From positions 13,034 through 77,033 of the forward strand of contig CAZGPG010000019.1 of NCBI GenBank assembly GCA_964527735.1: 64,000 nt of DNA, in the 5' to 3' direction. Made by a program: the position numbers and the translations under genes. Numbering within the stretch: the first letter of the stretch is position 1; each line of letters begins with the position of its first letter. This stretch comes from JBEBVQ01 sp964527735 (GTDB taxonomy: Bacteria > Bacteroidota > Bacteroidia > Chitinophagales > Chitinophagaceae). The notes beneath the pieces were generated by a model. That model had not been told where the DNA came from and did not search any database. It was given only the letters and a program-made list of their open reading frames with translations. This document shows, in pieces, positions 33,464 to 42,637 of the stretch.

Positions 33464-34792
33464 ATGATGCGACGCGCTTTATGTGCCCTGTTGCCGGGAC
33501 TCTTTTTGATAAGCAGCAACGTAACGGGTCAGATCAAATTTACAGAATACACACTGCCCAACGGATTGCATGTCATCCTGCATGAGGATCGCTCTACCCC
33601 TACAGTAACCGTGTCGATCATGTATCATGTAGGCTCAAAAGATGAAGACCCGGAACGTACCGGCTTTGCCCATTTCTTCGAGCACCTCCTCTTTGAAGGC
33701 AGTGAAAACATCGGCCGCGGCGAATATATGAAGCTCGTCCAGGCAAACGGCGGACAACTCAATGCCAATACCTCGCAGGACCGGACATTTTATTACCAGA
33801 TATTACCCTCCAACCAGCTCGAATTGGGGCTGTGGATGGAGTCTGAACGGATGTTTCACGCCAAGATTGACACAATAGGCGTTGAAACCCAGCGGAAAGT
33901 CGTAAAAGAAGAGAAAAAGCAGCGTTACGATAATACACCTTACGGGCAGATGATGAATGTAGTTTACGAAAACCATTTCACCGTTCATCCTTACCAGTGG
34001 ACACCCATCGGGAAAGAGCAATATATAGACCAGGCGACGCTGGGTGAATTCATGGAATTTTACAAGACATTTTACGTACCCGAAAACGCAGTGCTGGTTA
34101 TCGGTGGTGATATAGATATCAGCAAAACCCGTGAACTGATTGCCAAATATTTCGGAGACATTCCCAAGGGCACCAGGCCAATTCCCCGCCCCACAGTGCG
34201 GGAGCCGCAGCAGACTGCAGAAAAACGCGTCACATTCCACGACAACATACAGCTCCCGGCTGTTATAGTATCTTATCATGCACCAGAACCTGGTACTGAT
34301 GACTATTACGCTATGCAGCTCATTACACAATTGCTGGCGCAGGGAAACAGCTCCCGCATGCGGACTTCATTGGTGGATCAGCAACAGGTAGCGCTTGAAG
34401 CTACCGCCTTCACTATACCCAACGAGCATCCCGGCATCGTAATGATGCTGAGCATCGCCAATGCGGGTGTTACTCCTGATTCGCTGGAACACAGCATGTT
34501 TGCAGAAATAGAAAAAATCAAGAACGAATCAATAAGCGACAGAGAGTTTAAAAAGCTCATCAACCAGGCGGAAAATGACTTTATCAATCAAAACCGCCAG
34601 GTACTCGGTATCGTTACCAATCTCGCCACTTACCATACTTATTGGAGCAATGCTAACTTGATTAATACCGAGCTGAAGCGCTACACCAAAATCAAAAGGA
34701 AAGATCTGCAACGGGTAGCCCGGAAATATCTTACGAAAGAAAACAGGCTCGTCGTACATTATTTACCAAAAACGGAAGAAAGTAATCCCTAA
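33464..34792 (+). CDS. M16-family zinc metalloprotease, catalytic subunit
   Basis: This 442-residue secreted or periplasmic protease has signal sequence MMRRALCALLPGLFLISSNVTGQ. The inverted zinc motif HFFEH (HxxEH) is near residue 70 in GFAHFFEHLLFEG, with the distal Glu in ETQRKVVKEEKKQR. A second M16 half-domain follows (TVREPQQTAEKRVTFHDNIQ). The size is that of a half-clamshell, which needs a partner subunit. The next gene, 99 bases downstream, encodes a longer M16 protein lacking the zinc motif. Together they probably form a heterodimeric peptidase like mitochondrial processing peptidase or bacterial M16 pairs. Confidence 0.92.
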   Translation: MMRRALCALLPGLFLISSNVTGQIKFTEYTLPNGLHVILHEDRSTPTVTVSIMYHVGSKDEDPERTGFAHFFEHLLFEGSENIGRGEYMKLVQANGGQLNANTSQDRTFYYQILPSNQLELGLWMESERMFHAKIDTIGVETQRKVVKEEKKQRYDNTPYGQMMNVVYENHFTVHPYQWTPIGKEQYIDQATLGEFMEFYKTFYVPENAVLVIGGDIDISKTRELIAKYFGDIPKGTRPIPRPTVREPQQTAEKRVTFHDNIQLPAVIVSYHAPEPGTDDYYAMQLITQLLAQGNSSRMRTSLVDQQQVALEATAFTIPNEHPGIVMMLSIANAGVTPDSLEHSMFAEIEKIKNESISDREFKKLINQAENDFINQNRQVLGIVTNLATYHTYWSNANLINTELKRYTKIKRKDLQRVARKYLTKENRLVVHYLPKTEESNP

Positions 34793-34891
34793 GTTTCCGG
34801 GGTATAACACAAATCCTCCGCAAACCGGACATCAAAACATTCTATTGAAACCCGGCAGCAACAACCGGACTTCAGCAAAAAAAGCAACAAG

Positions 34892-36979
34892 ATGAGAAAG
34901 ATCACATTATCCATACTGGCTGTTACATGGTCGATCTGTGCCGTTGCCCAGACGCTCGACCGCAGTGTACGTCCCAATCCCGGCCCCGCTCCGGAAGTGC
35001 AATTGGGTGACCCGGCCACGTTTACGTTACCGAACGGACTGAAGGTGTTCGTTGTGGAAAATCACAAATTACCCGTAGTCTCCTACTCCATTCAACTGGA
35101 TATTAAACCAGCCCTCGAAGGGGACATGGCCGGCTACCGGGAAATGATGAGCGAATTGCTGGTAAGCGGCACCCGCACGCGCAACAAGCAAAAGCTGAAT
35201 GAAGAAATTGATTTTGTCGGCGCACGGATCTCCGCATCCGATGGCGGCCTGTACGGGAGCAGCCTCAAAAAACATCAGGCCACATTACTGGCATTGCTCA
35301 GCGACATTGCCATGAATGCAGACTTCAAACAGGAAGAGCTGGATAAAATCAGGAAACGATCGTTATCAGCCCTTGAGATAGGCAGGAATGAGCCTGAAAC
35401 CATGCTGAAAAATGCAACTGCCGCGATCAACTATGGCCAGGAGCACCCTTATGGCACAATCGCAACAGAAGAAAGCGTCAATAATATCACCCTGGAAAAA
35501 TGCCGGGGATATTACGAAACATATTTCCGCCCGAATGTCGCATACATGGCTATCGTCGGTGATATCACAGTTGCAGAAGCCCGTGAACTTACAGAAAAAT
35601 ATTTCGGATCCTGGCAGAAAGCAGACGTGCCGGTGGCCCGCTACAACACACCTGTTCCTCCTGAGCGCACACGTGTTGCTTTTGTGCCGCGCGACGCAGC
35701 AGTACAAAGCGTATTCAACGTCTCTTATCCCATAGATCTGAAGCCGGGGAGCCCCGACGTAATCAAAGCCCGTGTTGCAAATTCCATACTGGGCGGCGGT
35801 TCGCAGGGACGCCTGTTCCTCAATCTGCGGGAGCAGCACGGATGGACCTACGGGTCGTACAGCGATCTGGAAGCCGATGAACTGGCAGGCTCGTTTACAG
35901 CCTTTGCCAACTGCCGGAATGGTGTGACCGACAGTGCGATCAGGGAAATACTGGCAGAAATGAACCGGGTAAAAGACGAGCCGGTATCCGAAGAAACCGT
36001 ACAGAACACAATTGCATACCTGAGCGGCGGGTTTGCTATCGGGCTGCAGGACCCCAGTCGTATCGCACAGTATGCCATCAATATCGAACGGTATAATATG
36101 CCGAAAGATTATTACCGCAACTACCTGAAAAATCTGGCGGCAGTAACGGCAGCAGACATACAACAGATTGCACAACGATATATCACCCCCGGCAAAGCCA
36201 ATGTCATTGTAGTAGGCAACCGGCATGAAGTGGCGGATAAGCTAACAGATTTTGACGCCGACGGCAATATCAGCTTTTACGATCATTACGGCCGGCCGGT
36301 CAATATTAAAGCCGCTGCCGTAGTGCCGGCCGGGATTACCGCAAATGATATCCTGAAGCAATACGCAAATGCCATCGGTGGTGAAAAAGCGCTGCGCAGC
36401 ATCCGTGATATCAAAACCGAAAGCGAAGGCGACATCCAGGGCATTAAGATCGGTATTACTGAAATAAAAAAGACACCGGGAAAGATGAAAACAATGGTCA
36501 GCCAGATGGGCATGGTCGTTCAGAAAAAAGTGCTCAACGGGGATAAGAGTTTCCAGGAAGCCGGGGGACAGAAAATAGATATGAACGAAGAAGACATCGC
36601 AGACAGTCGTGAATCTGCCGATCTGTTGTCTCCGCTCTTCCCTGAGAAATATGGCATTACACGCACTATAAAAGGCATGGACCAGATCAACGGTGCAGAC
36701 GCTTATATGCTGGAGGCCGTCAACAGCCAGGGCACTGTCGTAACGGAATATTATGAAGCGTCAACAGGTCTTCTGGTCAAAAAAGTGAGCAATGTGGAAA
36801 CCCCGCAGGGACCTGTGTCTGTAAGTGTTGAGTACAGCGATTACCGCGAAGTACCCGGCACAAACGGATACCGGTTACCCTACATCACCCGCATACCGAT
36901 AGGGCCGGGTATGATGCTGGAAACAGAAGTAAAAACGGTCGAGGTGAATAAAAACATACCGGACAGCGAGTTTCAGTAA
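34892..36979 (+). CDS. M16-family non-catalytic partner with extra C-terminal domain
   Basis: This 695-residue protein has a signal peptide (MRKITLSILAVTWSICAVAQ). The M16 N-terminal half lacks HxxEH: the equivalent segment is MAGYREMMSELLVSGT, so it should not bind zinc. The glycine-rich and Arg-Tyr substrate-binding region (GGGSQGRLFLNLREQHGWTYGSYS) is kept, as in regulatory partners. Residues about 480-695 are an added beta-rich domain (NAIGGEKALRSIRDIKTESEG, MDQINGADAYMLEAVN, YYEASTGLLVKK) resembling the lipoprotein-sorting/LolA-like fold often fused in Bacteroidota. It is encoded right after the catalytic M16. Confidence 0.9.
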   Translation: MRKITLSILAVTWSICAVAQTLDRSVRPNPGPAPEVQLGDPATFTLPNGLKVFVVENHKLPVVSYSIQLDIKPALEGDMAGYREMMSELLVSGTRTRNKQKLNEEIDFVGARISASDGGLYGSSLKKHQATLLALLSDIAMNADFKQEELDKIRKRSLSALEIGRNEPETMLKNATAAINYGQEHPYGTIATEESVNNITLEKCRGYYETYFRPNVAYMAIVGDITVAEARELTEKYFGSWQKADVPVARYNTPVPPERTRVAFVPRDAAVQSVFNVSYPIDLKPGSPDVIKARVANSILGGGSQGRLFLNLREQHGWTYGSYSDLEADELAGSFTAFANCRNGVTDSAIREILAEMNRVKDEPVSEETVQNTIAYLSGGFAIGLQDPSRIAQYAINIERYNMPKDYYRNYLKNLAAVTAADIQQIAQRYITPGKANVIVVGNRHEVADKLTDFDADGNISFYDHYGRPVNIKAAAVVPAGITANDILKQYANAIGGEKALRSIRDIKTESEGDIQGIKIGITEIKKTPGKMKTMVSQMGMVVQKKVLNGDKSFQEAGGQKIDMNEEDIADSRESADLLSPLFPEKYGITRTIKGMDQINGADAYMLEAVNSQGTVVTEYYEASTGLLVKKVSNVETPQGPVSVSVEYSDYREVPGTNGYRLPYITRIPIGPGMMLETEVKTVEVNKNIPDSEFQ

Positions 36980-36984
36980 GTAAG

Positions 36985-37041
36985 ACAGCATAAATGAGTA
37001 TGGCGACCGCTGTCAGTGGTCGCCATACTCATTTATGCTGT
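36985..37041. repeat. 24-base perfect inverted repeat downstream of the M16 pair
   Basis: The arms 36985-37008 (from ACAGCATAAATGAG to GGCGACC) and 37018-37041 are perfect complements, with a 9-base loop. It begins 5 bases after the M16 stop. A strong hairpin in both convergent transcripts; no T-run follows. Confidence 0.88.
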
Positions 37042-37051
37042 GCGGGATGTA

Positions 37052-37076
37052 CCGGATGTGTTGCGCTAACATCCGG
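37052..37076. repeat. REP-like hairpin
   Basis: CCGGATGT (37052-37059) pairs with ACATCCGG (37069-37076). The loop GTTGCGCTA and stem resemble the REP hairpins at 46111 and 47003, suggesting an isolated REP copy. Confidence 0.7.
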
Positions 37077-37078
37077 GT

Positions 37079-37106
37079 GTAGGGGCGAATAATGATTCGC
37101 CCCTAC
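37079..37106. repeat. GTAGGGGC-family palindrome with the S46 peptidase stop inside
   Basis: GTAGGGGCGAAT (37079-37090) and ATTCGCCCCTAC (37095-37106) surround AATG. The TAG stop of the S46 gene (37103-37105) is in the right arm. Confidence 0.88.
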
Positions 37107-39265
37107 TTCCGTACGATTTTCATCTCTTTAAGCAGCCATCCCGCATTACCGAATTTCTCAATAATGAACAACGTATAGCGTATATCCACAGAAATATTCC
37201 GGCACAGGTTCGGATCAAAATAGAGATCGCTCATAGTGCCTTCCCAGATGCGGTCAAAATTGATACCGATCAGCTCGCCACGCGCATTGAGCACGGGACT
37301 TCCCGAGTTCCCGCCCGACGTATGGTTATCGGCCGTAAAATTGACGGGAACGGTTCCATTCGCCGCCCAGCGGCCATAATCCTTCCGGGCGTGCAACGCT
37401 CTCAGTTTCTCAGGTATATGGAATTCATGCGACTCCGGCTCATGCTTGGCTACCGTTTGATCAATATTGGTCTGCCAGGCATATTCCGCCGGGCCCTCAG
37501 GGTCGATCCCCTTGATCTGCCCGTAAGTAATACGCAGGGTAAGATTGGCATCGGGATAATATTCCGCCGCACCGTCTTTCTGCATTCTGTATTTCAAATA
37601 CCGGGCATTCAGTTCTTCCAGACGGCTGTAATAGTTGGATAATACCGGATTGATCCGGTCGGTCCGTACTTTATTGATCTCAGTATATAGCTGCCACGCC
37701 GGGTCCTCCAATATCCTGACGCTGTCGGCAGGATCGGCACGATCAATAAGTTGCTCCAGCTCCGTTCCGGAAGTCAGGAGCGACCTGGCATATGCATTCC
37801 GCGCCCATTTCCCAAAATCAGCTCCATGTTCGCGGTACATACGCCGGTAAGACGCCGGCACCCAGTTGCCGGCCCTTGTGAAGAAAAGCGGCATCATCGC
37901 TTCAAAAAGCTGCCGGTCCGTTTCTACGTCATAATTCTTAACAAAACCGTCCCATGCCTGTTTAATTCTTCCTGCAGCGGCAGGAGCTGTGCCTGCCCTG
38001 TATTGGCTCAACAAATCATTCAGCAAAGCCCCCTGCTGTATCAGCTCTATTCCGAGCACTGTTTCACGTATATATTCATTACCGTTGACAGCGCTGTCTG
38101 CCGCCAATGCCACTGCTTCTATATGTCCAAGCACATCGGCAGCATCATCCGGCCGCCCCATGCCGGAAGCCCACACCTGAAATTTCTGTTCATAAGTGAG
38201 CTTTTTATCCATGACATTATTCAGTTTCAAGCCTCTCAGCTCTCCCTGCCATTTCTTCCACCCGTTCGCAACACCGGCTCTTTTTGAGGTGTATTTGATG
38301 AATACATCCCGTGACTGCTCCATTCGTTCATTCCAAACTTTCAACTTCTGTGTGCGGGCTTCGATACGTACCGGGTCAATGATGGAATAAACCTGATTGA
38401 GCTGACTGGAGGTGATATACTCCTGGGTCATTCCGGGAAACCCGTAAACCATTGTAAAGTCACCCTCCTTATATCCGCCGGCATTGATCGTAAAGAAGCG
38501 TTTGGGGCGGTAGGGGCGGTTTTCGGGAGCATAATCTGCCGGCTCATTGTTTTTGCCTGCATAGACCCGGAACAAAGCAAAGTCCCCGTTGTGCCGGGGC
38601 CACATCCAGTTATCCGTATCACCGCCGAAAGCGCCGATCCCATTCGGTGGGAATCCTACCAGCCGTACATCCCTGTAGGTCTCCGTCTCAATCGCCCAAT
38701 ATTGATTACCATTAAAATAGGGTCTCACCATTGTCTCGATCGTCCCGGACGAATAAGCTTTTTCGAGTGTTGCTATGCGTCCTTCAATCACTTCGTTCCG
38801 GCGGTGAGCGCTCAGCGTGTCGGGCAAACCGCCCAATATCTGCTCCGTAACGTCATTCATCTTACGGAAAACGGTGACCGTCAGGCCGGGGCAGGGTATT
38901 TCCTCCTGCATATTCATAGCCCAGAAGCCCTGGGCAAAATAATCGTTTATGGTGCTGCTTAATCCCTGCACAGTACCATAGCCGCAATGGTGGTTCGTCA
39001 GCAAAAGGCCCTGCGACGAGATAAACTCACCGGTACATCCCCGGCCAAACAATACGACCGCATTATTCAGCCCCGTGCCTTCGTCGTTATACAATTGCTC
39101 AACGGGGATCTGCAACCCCATCGCCTTCATATCAGCTTCCCGACCCTTAATTGCCGGAGGGAGCCATATCCCCTCTTTTGCCTGTACCGGGGCAGGTATA
39201 CCCGCAATACATAAAAAACCAACACATACAAATAGCGCTGTTGTTTTTACGAAATTCCGTTTCAT
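37103..39265 (-). CDS. S46-family dipeptidyl-peptidase, DPP11-like
   Basis: This 720-residue periplasmic dipeptidyl-peptidase has signal MKRNFVKTTALFVCVGFLC up to VQA about residue 29. The catalytic His is in LLTNHHCGYG (about 92-93), the Asp in GAFGGDTDNWMWPRH, and the Ser in GGNSGSPVLN. The residue 18 after the Ser is Arg (INFDRIWEG). In the family, Arg at this site marks DPP11 (Asp/Glu specificity) and Gly marks DPP7. The length is typical. Such enzymes generate dipeptides for growth on proteins and fit an asaccharolytic or proteolytic habit. It is convergent with the M16 pair across three stacked palindromes. Confidence 0.92.
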   Translation of the reverse strand: MKRNFVKTTALFVCVGFLCIAGIPAPVQAKEGIWLPPAIKGREADMKAMGLQIPVEQLYNDEGTGLNNAVVLFGRGCTGEFISSQGLLLTNHHCGYGTVQGLSSTINDYFAQGFWAMNMQEEIPCPGLTVTVFRKMNDVTEQILGGLPDTLSAHRRNEVIEGRIATLEKAYSSGTIETMVRPYFNGNQYWAIETETYRDVRLVGFPPNGIGAFGGDTDNWMWPRHNGDFALFRVYAGKNNEPADYAPENRPYRPKRFFTINAGGYKEGDFTMVYGFPGMTQEYITSSQLNQVYSIIDPVRIEARTQKLKVWNERMEQSRDVFIKYTSKRAGVANGWKKWQGELRGLKLNNVMDKKLTYEQKFQVWASGMGRPDDAADVLGHIEAVALAADSAVNGNEYIRETVLGIELIQQGALLNDLLSQYRAGTAPAAAGRIKQAWDGFVKNYDVETDRQLFEAMMPLFFTRAGNWVPASYRRMYREHGADFGKWARNAYARSLLTSGTELEQLIDRADPADSVRILEDPAWQLYTEINKVRTDRINPVLSNYYSRLEELNARYLKYRMQKDGAAEYYPDANLTLRITYGQIKGIDPEGPAEYAWQTNIDQTVAKHEPESHEFHIPEKLRALHARKDYGRWAANGTVPVNFTADNHTSGGNSGSPVLNARGELIGINFDRIWEGTMSDLYFDPNLCRNISVDIRYTLFIIEKFGNAGWLLKEMKIVRK

Positions 39266-39418
39266 GGGCCATTTATTTGAGGATAAAGAAAATAAAAAAA
39301 AGCATTGTTATAAAATTTTAAGGTGAACTTATTATATTAGCCCTCTGGAAAGCAGTCGTTTTCCCGGGCAACATACACTAAAAATCACCGGAAATGTTTC
39401 AGTATTCGGGTATAGTGG

Positions 39419-39426
39419 TATTTTTG
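39419..39426 (+). promoter_or_regulatory. Candidate -7 element for the CHU_C protein gene
   Basis: TATTTTTG fits TAnnTTTG. Transcription would begin near 39432, which would exclude the ATG at 39432 and supports ATG 39459 as the true start. Confidence 0.5.
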
Positions 39427-39458
39427 CGACCATGCTGCCGGCAGACAAAAAGAACAAA

Positions 39459-41477
39459 ATGAAAAGAAAACTTTCCTTTATCACATTGCTCCTGATATTT
39501 GGTATACATAAACTATACGCCCAGACGCTGTTTACGCTACCCGATACTGTGTGTATTAACCAACCGGTGCAGATCACCAGCCATGTCACAGAGGCATCAA
39601 GCTATTATTGGGGCTTTTGTTCGGGATATCTGGAAAATACGCCCTCGGGCAACGCATTCGGCGCAGGCATGGGGTTCAATGACCCTGGGGCGATTGAGAT
39701 TGTAAAAGACGGCGATCTGTATTACGGCTTCGTGATCAATAAAGGAGGAAGTAACCTGTTGCGGCTTGACTTTGGCGCCAGCCTGGGCAATGAGCCGGCG
39801 ATAACCAATTTAGGGACACTCAATAACAGCATCCCGGCAGATGCAAATGCGCTGGCTATTGTCAAAGATCCGGTCACCGGATGGTCGCTGCTGGCTACCG
39901 GCGGCAACTCACCCGCTACCGCTTCATTCTTCAGGGCAGACTTCGGCGATGACCTTACAAGGGTACCCAACAGCATCAATTTCGGCAACCCGGGGAATAT
40001 GATGCACACACCGCGTGGGCTGATCGTAGAACAGGACAGCTCCAACTGGTACGCGTTCCTGGTAGATTACGGCAGCCACGAGCTGATACGCATTGATTTC
40101 GGCAACAACCTGCATCATACGCCTCTGTTTGCTTCTTTTGGCAATCTCGGCGGGCTTACCGGAGCTACCGATATGGCACTGGTACGGGAAAACAGTAACT
40201 GGTTCATGATCATCACAAACGGGCAAAGCAATACGCTGTCCGTTATCACTACCGGCAATTTTCTCGGGGATACACCTATAGGGATCAACGTAGGCAATAT
40301 AAACAATGCATTGTTTGCCCCTTCCAATATTGTGATAGCAAGAGATTGCGGCAGCTTTGCAGCATTTATTACCAACCAGGCCAACGACAGCCTTACCCGC
40401 GTTGATATCCCGGCCATGACCGGCCTGTATACCGCATCTGTACTGGATATTGTTGCCGGTATGTCTGCAACCTCATCCATGAGCCGTATCATGCGGATCA
40501 GAGATACGCTCTATGCCTTTGCCACAAACGGGAACGGTACGCTTTCCCGTGTGCTCTTTCCGCAATGTACCGATGCGAGCATTGCCTCTTCTACAGAAGC
40601 AGAGCCGCCGGTATATACATACAGCACACCCGGTACATATAATGTATACCTGGCCATCAACGAGGACGCCGCTGACGCAGCCATAGAATGCCAGCAGATC
40701 GTAGTGCTCCTGCCGCCCGCAATCAATCTGACGCCGGGCGACACCGTGCTGTGCCAGGGAGATGTTCTTGATTATTTTATCCAGTCGCCCAGAGCCATCA
40801 GGTATACATGGAGTCCCGATTACAACATTTCCGATACCACAGGCATGTTTATATCTCTGTCGCCGGCATATACAACAGAATATACCGTCCGTATCGACTA
40901 CAGCTATGGCTGCATATGGGATACTTCTTTCACGGTGGATGTAAGCAAAGTTGTTGCCGATGCAGGCCCCGACCGTTTTGTTTCCGACGGCACAAAAACT
41001 GTGCTGGGAGGTCCTTTCACATCGGAGAGCACCGGAAATTTTGCTTACCGGTGGAGCCCGGCAGCATTTCTCTCTGATCCTAATATCACCAACCCGATTG
41101 CCCGGCCGGCTTATACGATCACCTATTACCTGGAAGTTACCGGACTGAACGATACACTGGGCTGCACCGCACGGGATACCGTAAGATTATATGTTGGCTG
41201 CGGCGAACTAACGCTTCCTAATGCCTTCGTACCCGAAGGTATTAACGGCAACAATACCTTCGGCCTGATGAACAGGCAGATCATCAAGCTGAACTATTTC
41301 CGCATCTACGACCGCTGGGGAAATATGGTATTTACCACTACAGATCCTGCCAAGCAGTGGGACGGGAAAATAAACGGGGAATTCCCGCCTTCGGGAGTAT
41401 TCGTGTGGGAAGCCGATGGTTTCTGCATCACCGGGGAACGTGTGCATAAACAAGGGAATGTGACGCTGCTACGGTAG
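39459..41477 (+). CDS. T9SS type B (CHU_C) cargo protein with repeat-rich ectodomain
   Basis: This 672-residue secreted protein has signal MKRKLSFITLLLIFGIHKLYAQ from ATG 39459. Residues about 60-320 are a series of repeats with the pattern xNxGNxNNxxP.A..LxIVxD..xWxxLxxxGxS, each about 50 residues, probably a beta-propeller-like array. A PKD-like segment (about 325-420, ending YTYSTPGTYNVYLAIN) and Ig-like regions follow (LTPGDTVLCQGDV, ADAGPDRFVSDG). The C-terminal domain LPNAFVPEGINGNNTF to RVHKQGNVTLLR is the gliding-motility-associated CHU_C sorting signal. Likely surface-exposed or released via T9SS; the ligand is unknown. Confidence 0.87.
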   Translation: MKRKLSFITLLLIFGIHKLYAQTLFTLPDTVCINQPVQITSHVTEASSYYWGFCSGYLENTPSGNAFGAGMGFNDPGAIEIVKDGDLYYGFVINKGGSNLLRLDFGASLGNEPAITNLGTLNNSIPADANALAIVKDPVTGWSLLATGGNSPATASFFRADFGDDLTRVPNSINFGNPGNMMHTPRGLIVEQDSSNWYAFLVDYGSHELIRIDFGNNLHHTPLFASFGNLGGLTGATDMALVRENSNWFMIITNGQSNTLSVITTGNFLGDTPIGINVGNINNALFAPSNIVIARDCGSFAAFITNQANDSLTRVDIPAMTGLYTASVLDIVAGMSATSSMSRIMRIRDTLYAFATNGNGTLSRVLFPQCTDASIASSTEAEPPVYTYSTPGTYNVYLAINEDAADAAIECQQIVVLLPPAINLTPGDTVLCQGDVLDYFIQSPRAIRYTWSPDYNISDTTGMFISLSPAYTTEYTVRIDYSYGCIWDTSFTVDVSKVVADAGPDRFVSDGTKTVLGGPFTSESTGNFAYRWSPAAFLSDPNITNPIARPAYTITYYLEVTGLNDTLGCTARDTVRLYVGCGELTLPNAFVPEGINGNNTFGLMNRQIIKLNYFRIYDRWGNMVFTTTDPAKQWDGKINGEFPPSGVFVWEADGFCITGERVHKQGNVTLLR

Positions 41478-41481
41478 TAAT

Positions 41482-41520
41482 GATTAATGGTTAATGGGCT
41501 AATTAACAATTAACAATTAC
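41482..41520. repeat. AT-rich imperfect palindrome
   Basis: TTAATGGTTAATGGGCTAATTAACAATTAAC is similar to the perfect palindrome at the ribH stop (12888-12919). It lies between the CHU_C gene and the convergent ROK gene. Confidence 0.55.
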
Positions 41521-41524
41521 GGCG

Positions 41525-42475
41525 TTACCATGCCAGGGCGCTGGCGCCTAATACTGCAGCGTCAGCATCGGGCAGATCGGAATTCAGAAAAGCGATTTTA
41601 TTGCGGTATACATACAGCAGGTTTTGCTCCATGTGATTACGTGCGGGCCCAAGCAATAATTCACCAGCTTTGGCAAGGCCGCCAAAGAAGATGATAGCCG
41701 AAGGAGATGTGATGGCCACTATATCTGCCAGCGTCTCTCCCAATATCCTGCCGGTATACGACATGATCTCCAATGCCAGCATATCGCCTTGTGCCGCTGC
41801 TTCCTGTATCTGCTTTGCGGTGACCTGCCCCGCATCCTGACGTAGCACCGTTTCATCACTGCGCTGCGCCAGCCATTCCTCTGCCGTCCGCATAATACCC
41901 GTCGCAGAAGCGTAGGTTTCCAGGCACCCTTTCCGTCCGCAGCCGCAGGTGCGTCCGTTACGTACTGCAATCACGTGACCCAGCTCACCGGCAAATCCGT
42001 CGTGGCCGTACATCAGTGCACCATTCACCACAAATCCGCTGCCCACCCCCGTGCCGAGTGTCACTACCACAAAATCTTTCAATCCTTTGGCAGCGCCATA
42101 CATCATTTCGCCGAGTGCTGCTGCATTCGCATCATTCGTAACCTTCACCGGCACATGAAAAGCCTCCTGTAATAATTTCGCCAGCGGTATTGTACCCTTC
42201 CAGGGGAGATTGACAGCATGTACGATCTCACCGGTATACACATTAGCGTTGGGAGCGCCTACGCCACATCCCATTACCTGCAGGCGTCCCACCTTATCGA
42301 GCAAAGGAGTGATCGCCTCCTGCAATGCAGCGATATAGGCGCCAACCGTATCAAACCCGGTTGTGGGCATCCTTCCTTTTTCAAGTATGCGACCCCGGCG
42401 GTCTACTATGCCAAAGGCAGTGTTCGTGCCGCCTATGTCTATCCCCAATACCCGTGACTGCTGCATAAGGATCAA
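41525..42475 (-). CDS. ROK-family sugar kinase
   Basis: This 316-residue cytoplasmic ROK kinase is likely a glucokinase or N-acetyl-hexosamine kinase. The phosphate-binding motif is LGIDIGGTNTAFGIVD (about 10-25) and the second ATP motif is VVTLGTGVGSGFVVNG. The ROK signature with zinc ligands is ELGHVIAVRNGRTCGCGRKG and CLETYASATGI (one His, three Cys). The catalytic Asp lies in VTNDANAAALGE. The initiation codon is either 42475 or the ATG three codons later (MQQSRVLGI). The neighbours do not reveal the sugar. Confidence 0.92.
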   Translation of the reverse strand: MILMQQSRVLGIDIGGTNTAFGIVDRRGRILEKGRMPTTGFDTVGAYIAALQEAITPLLDKVGRLQVMGCGVGAPNANVYTGEIVHAVNLPWKGTIPLAKLLQEAFHVPVKVTNDANAAALGEMMYGAAKGLKDFVVVTLGTGVGSGFVVNGALMYGHDGFAGELGHVIAVRNGRTCGCGRKGCLETYASATGIMRTAEEWLAQRSDETVLRQDAGQVTAKQIQEAAAQGDMLALEIMSYTGRILGETLADIVAITSPSAIIFFGGLAKAGELLLGPARNHMEQNLLYVYRNKIAFLNSDLPDADAAVLGASALAW

Positions 42476-42522
42476 TTATTTTTTGCGCTTTGAGTCTGCA
42501 ATATACTGATACCAAATTATGC

Positions 42523-42598
42523 ATCACGGATTTGTCCGGATTACATGGACGGCACGGATTTTAATCCATGGAATCTCATAATCCGCCTAATCCGTGAT
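42523..42598. repeat. Long imperfect palindrome (ATCACGGATT...AATCCGTGAT)
   Basis: End arms ATCACGGATT (42523-42532) and AATCCGTGAT (42589-42598) are perfect. The interior contains further CGGATT/AATCCG and CATGGAC/CCATGG pairings. Located in the ROK/MBL spacer. Confidence 0.75.
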
Positions 42599-42637
42599 AC
42601 TGAATAGTTTGTTTGTATGATCTGCCGATATGCGTAC

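Noticed and set aside
35366..36226. Antisense open frame in the second M16 gene
   Set aside because: Cys/Tyr/Ile-rich shadow sequence without motifs or a plausible start region.
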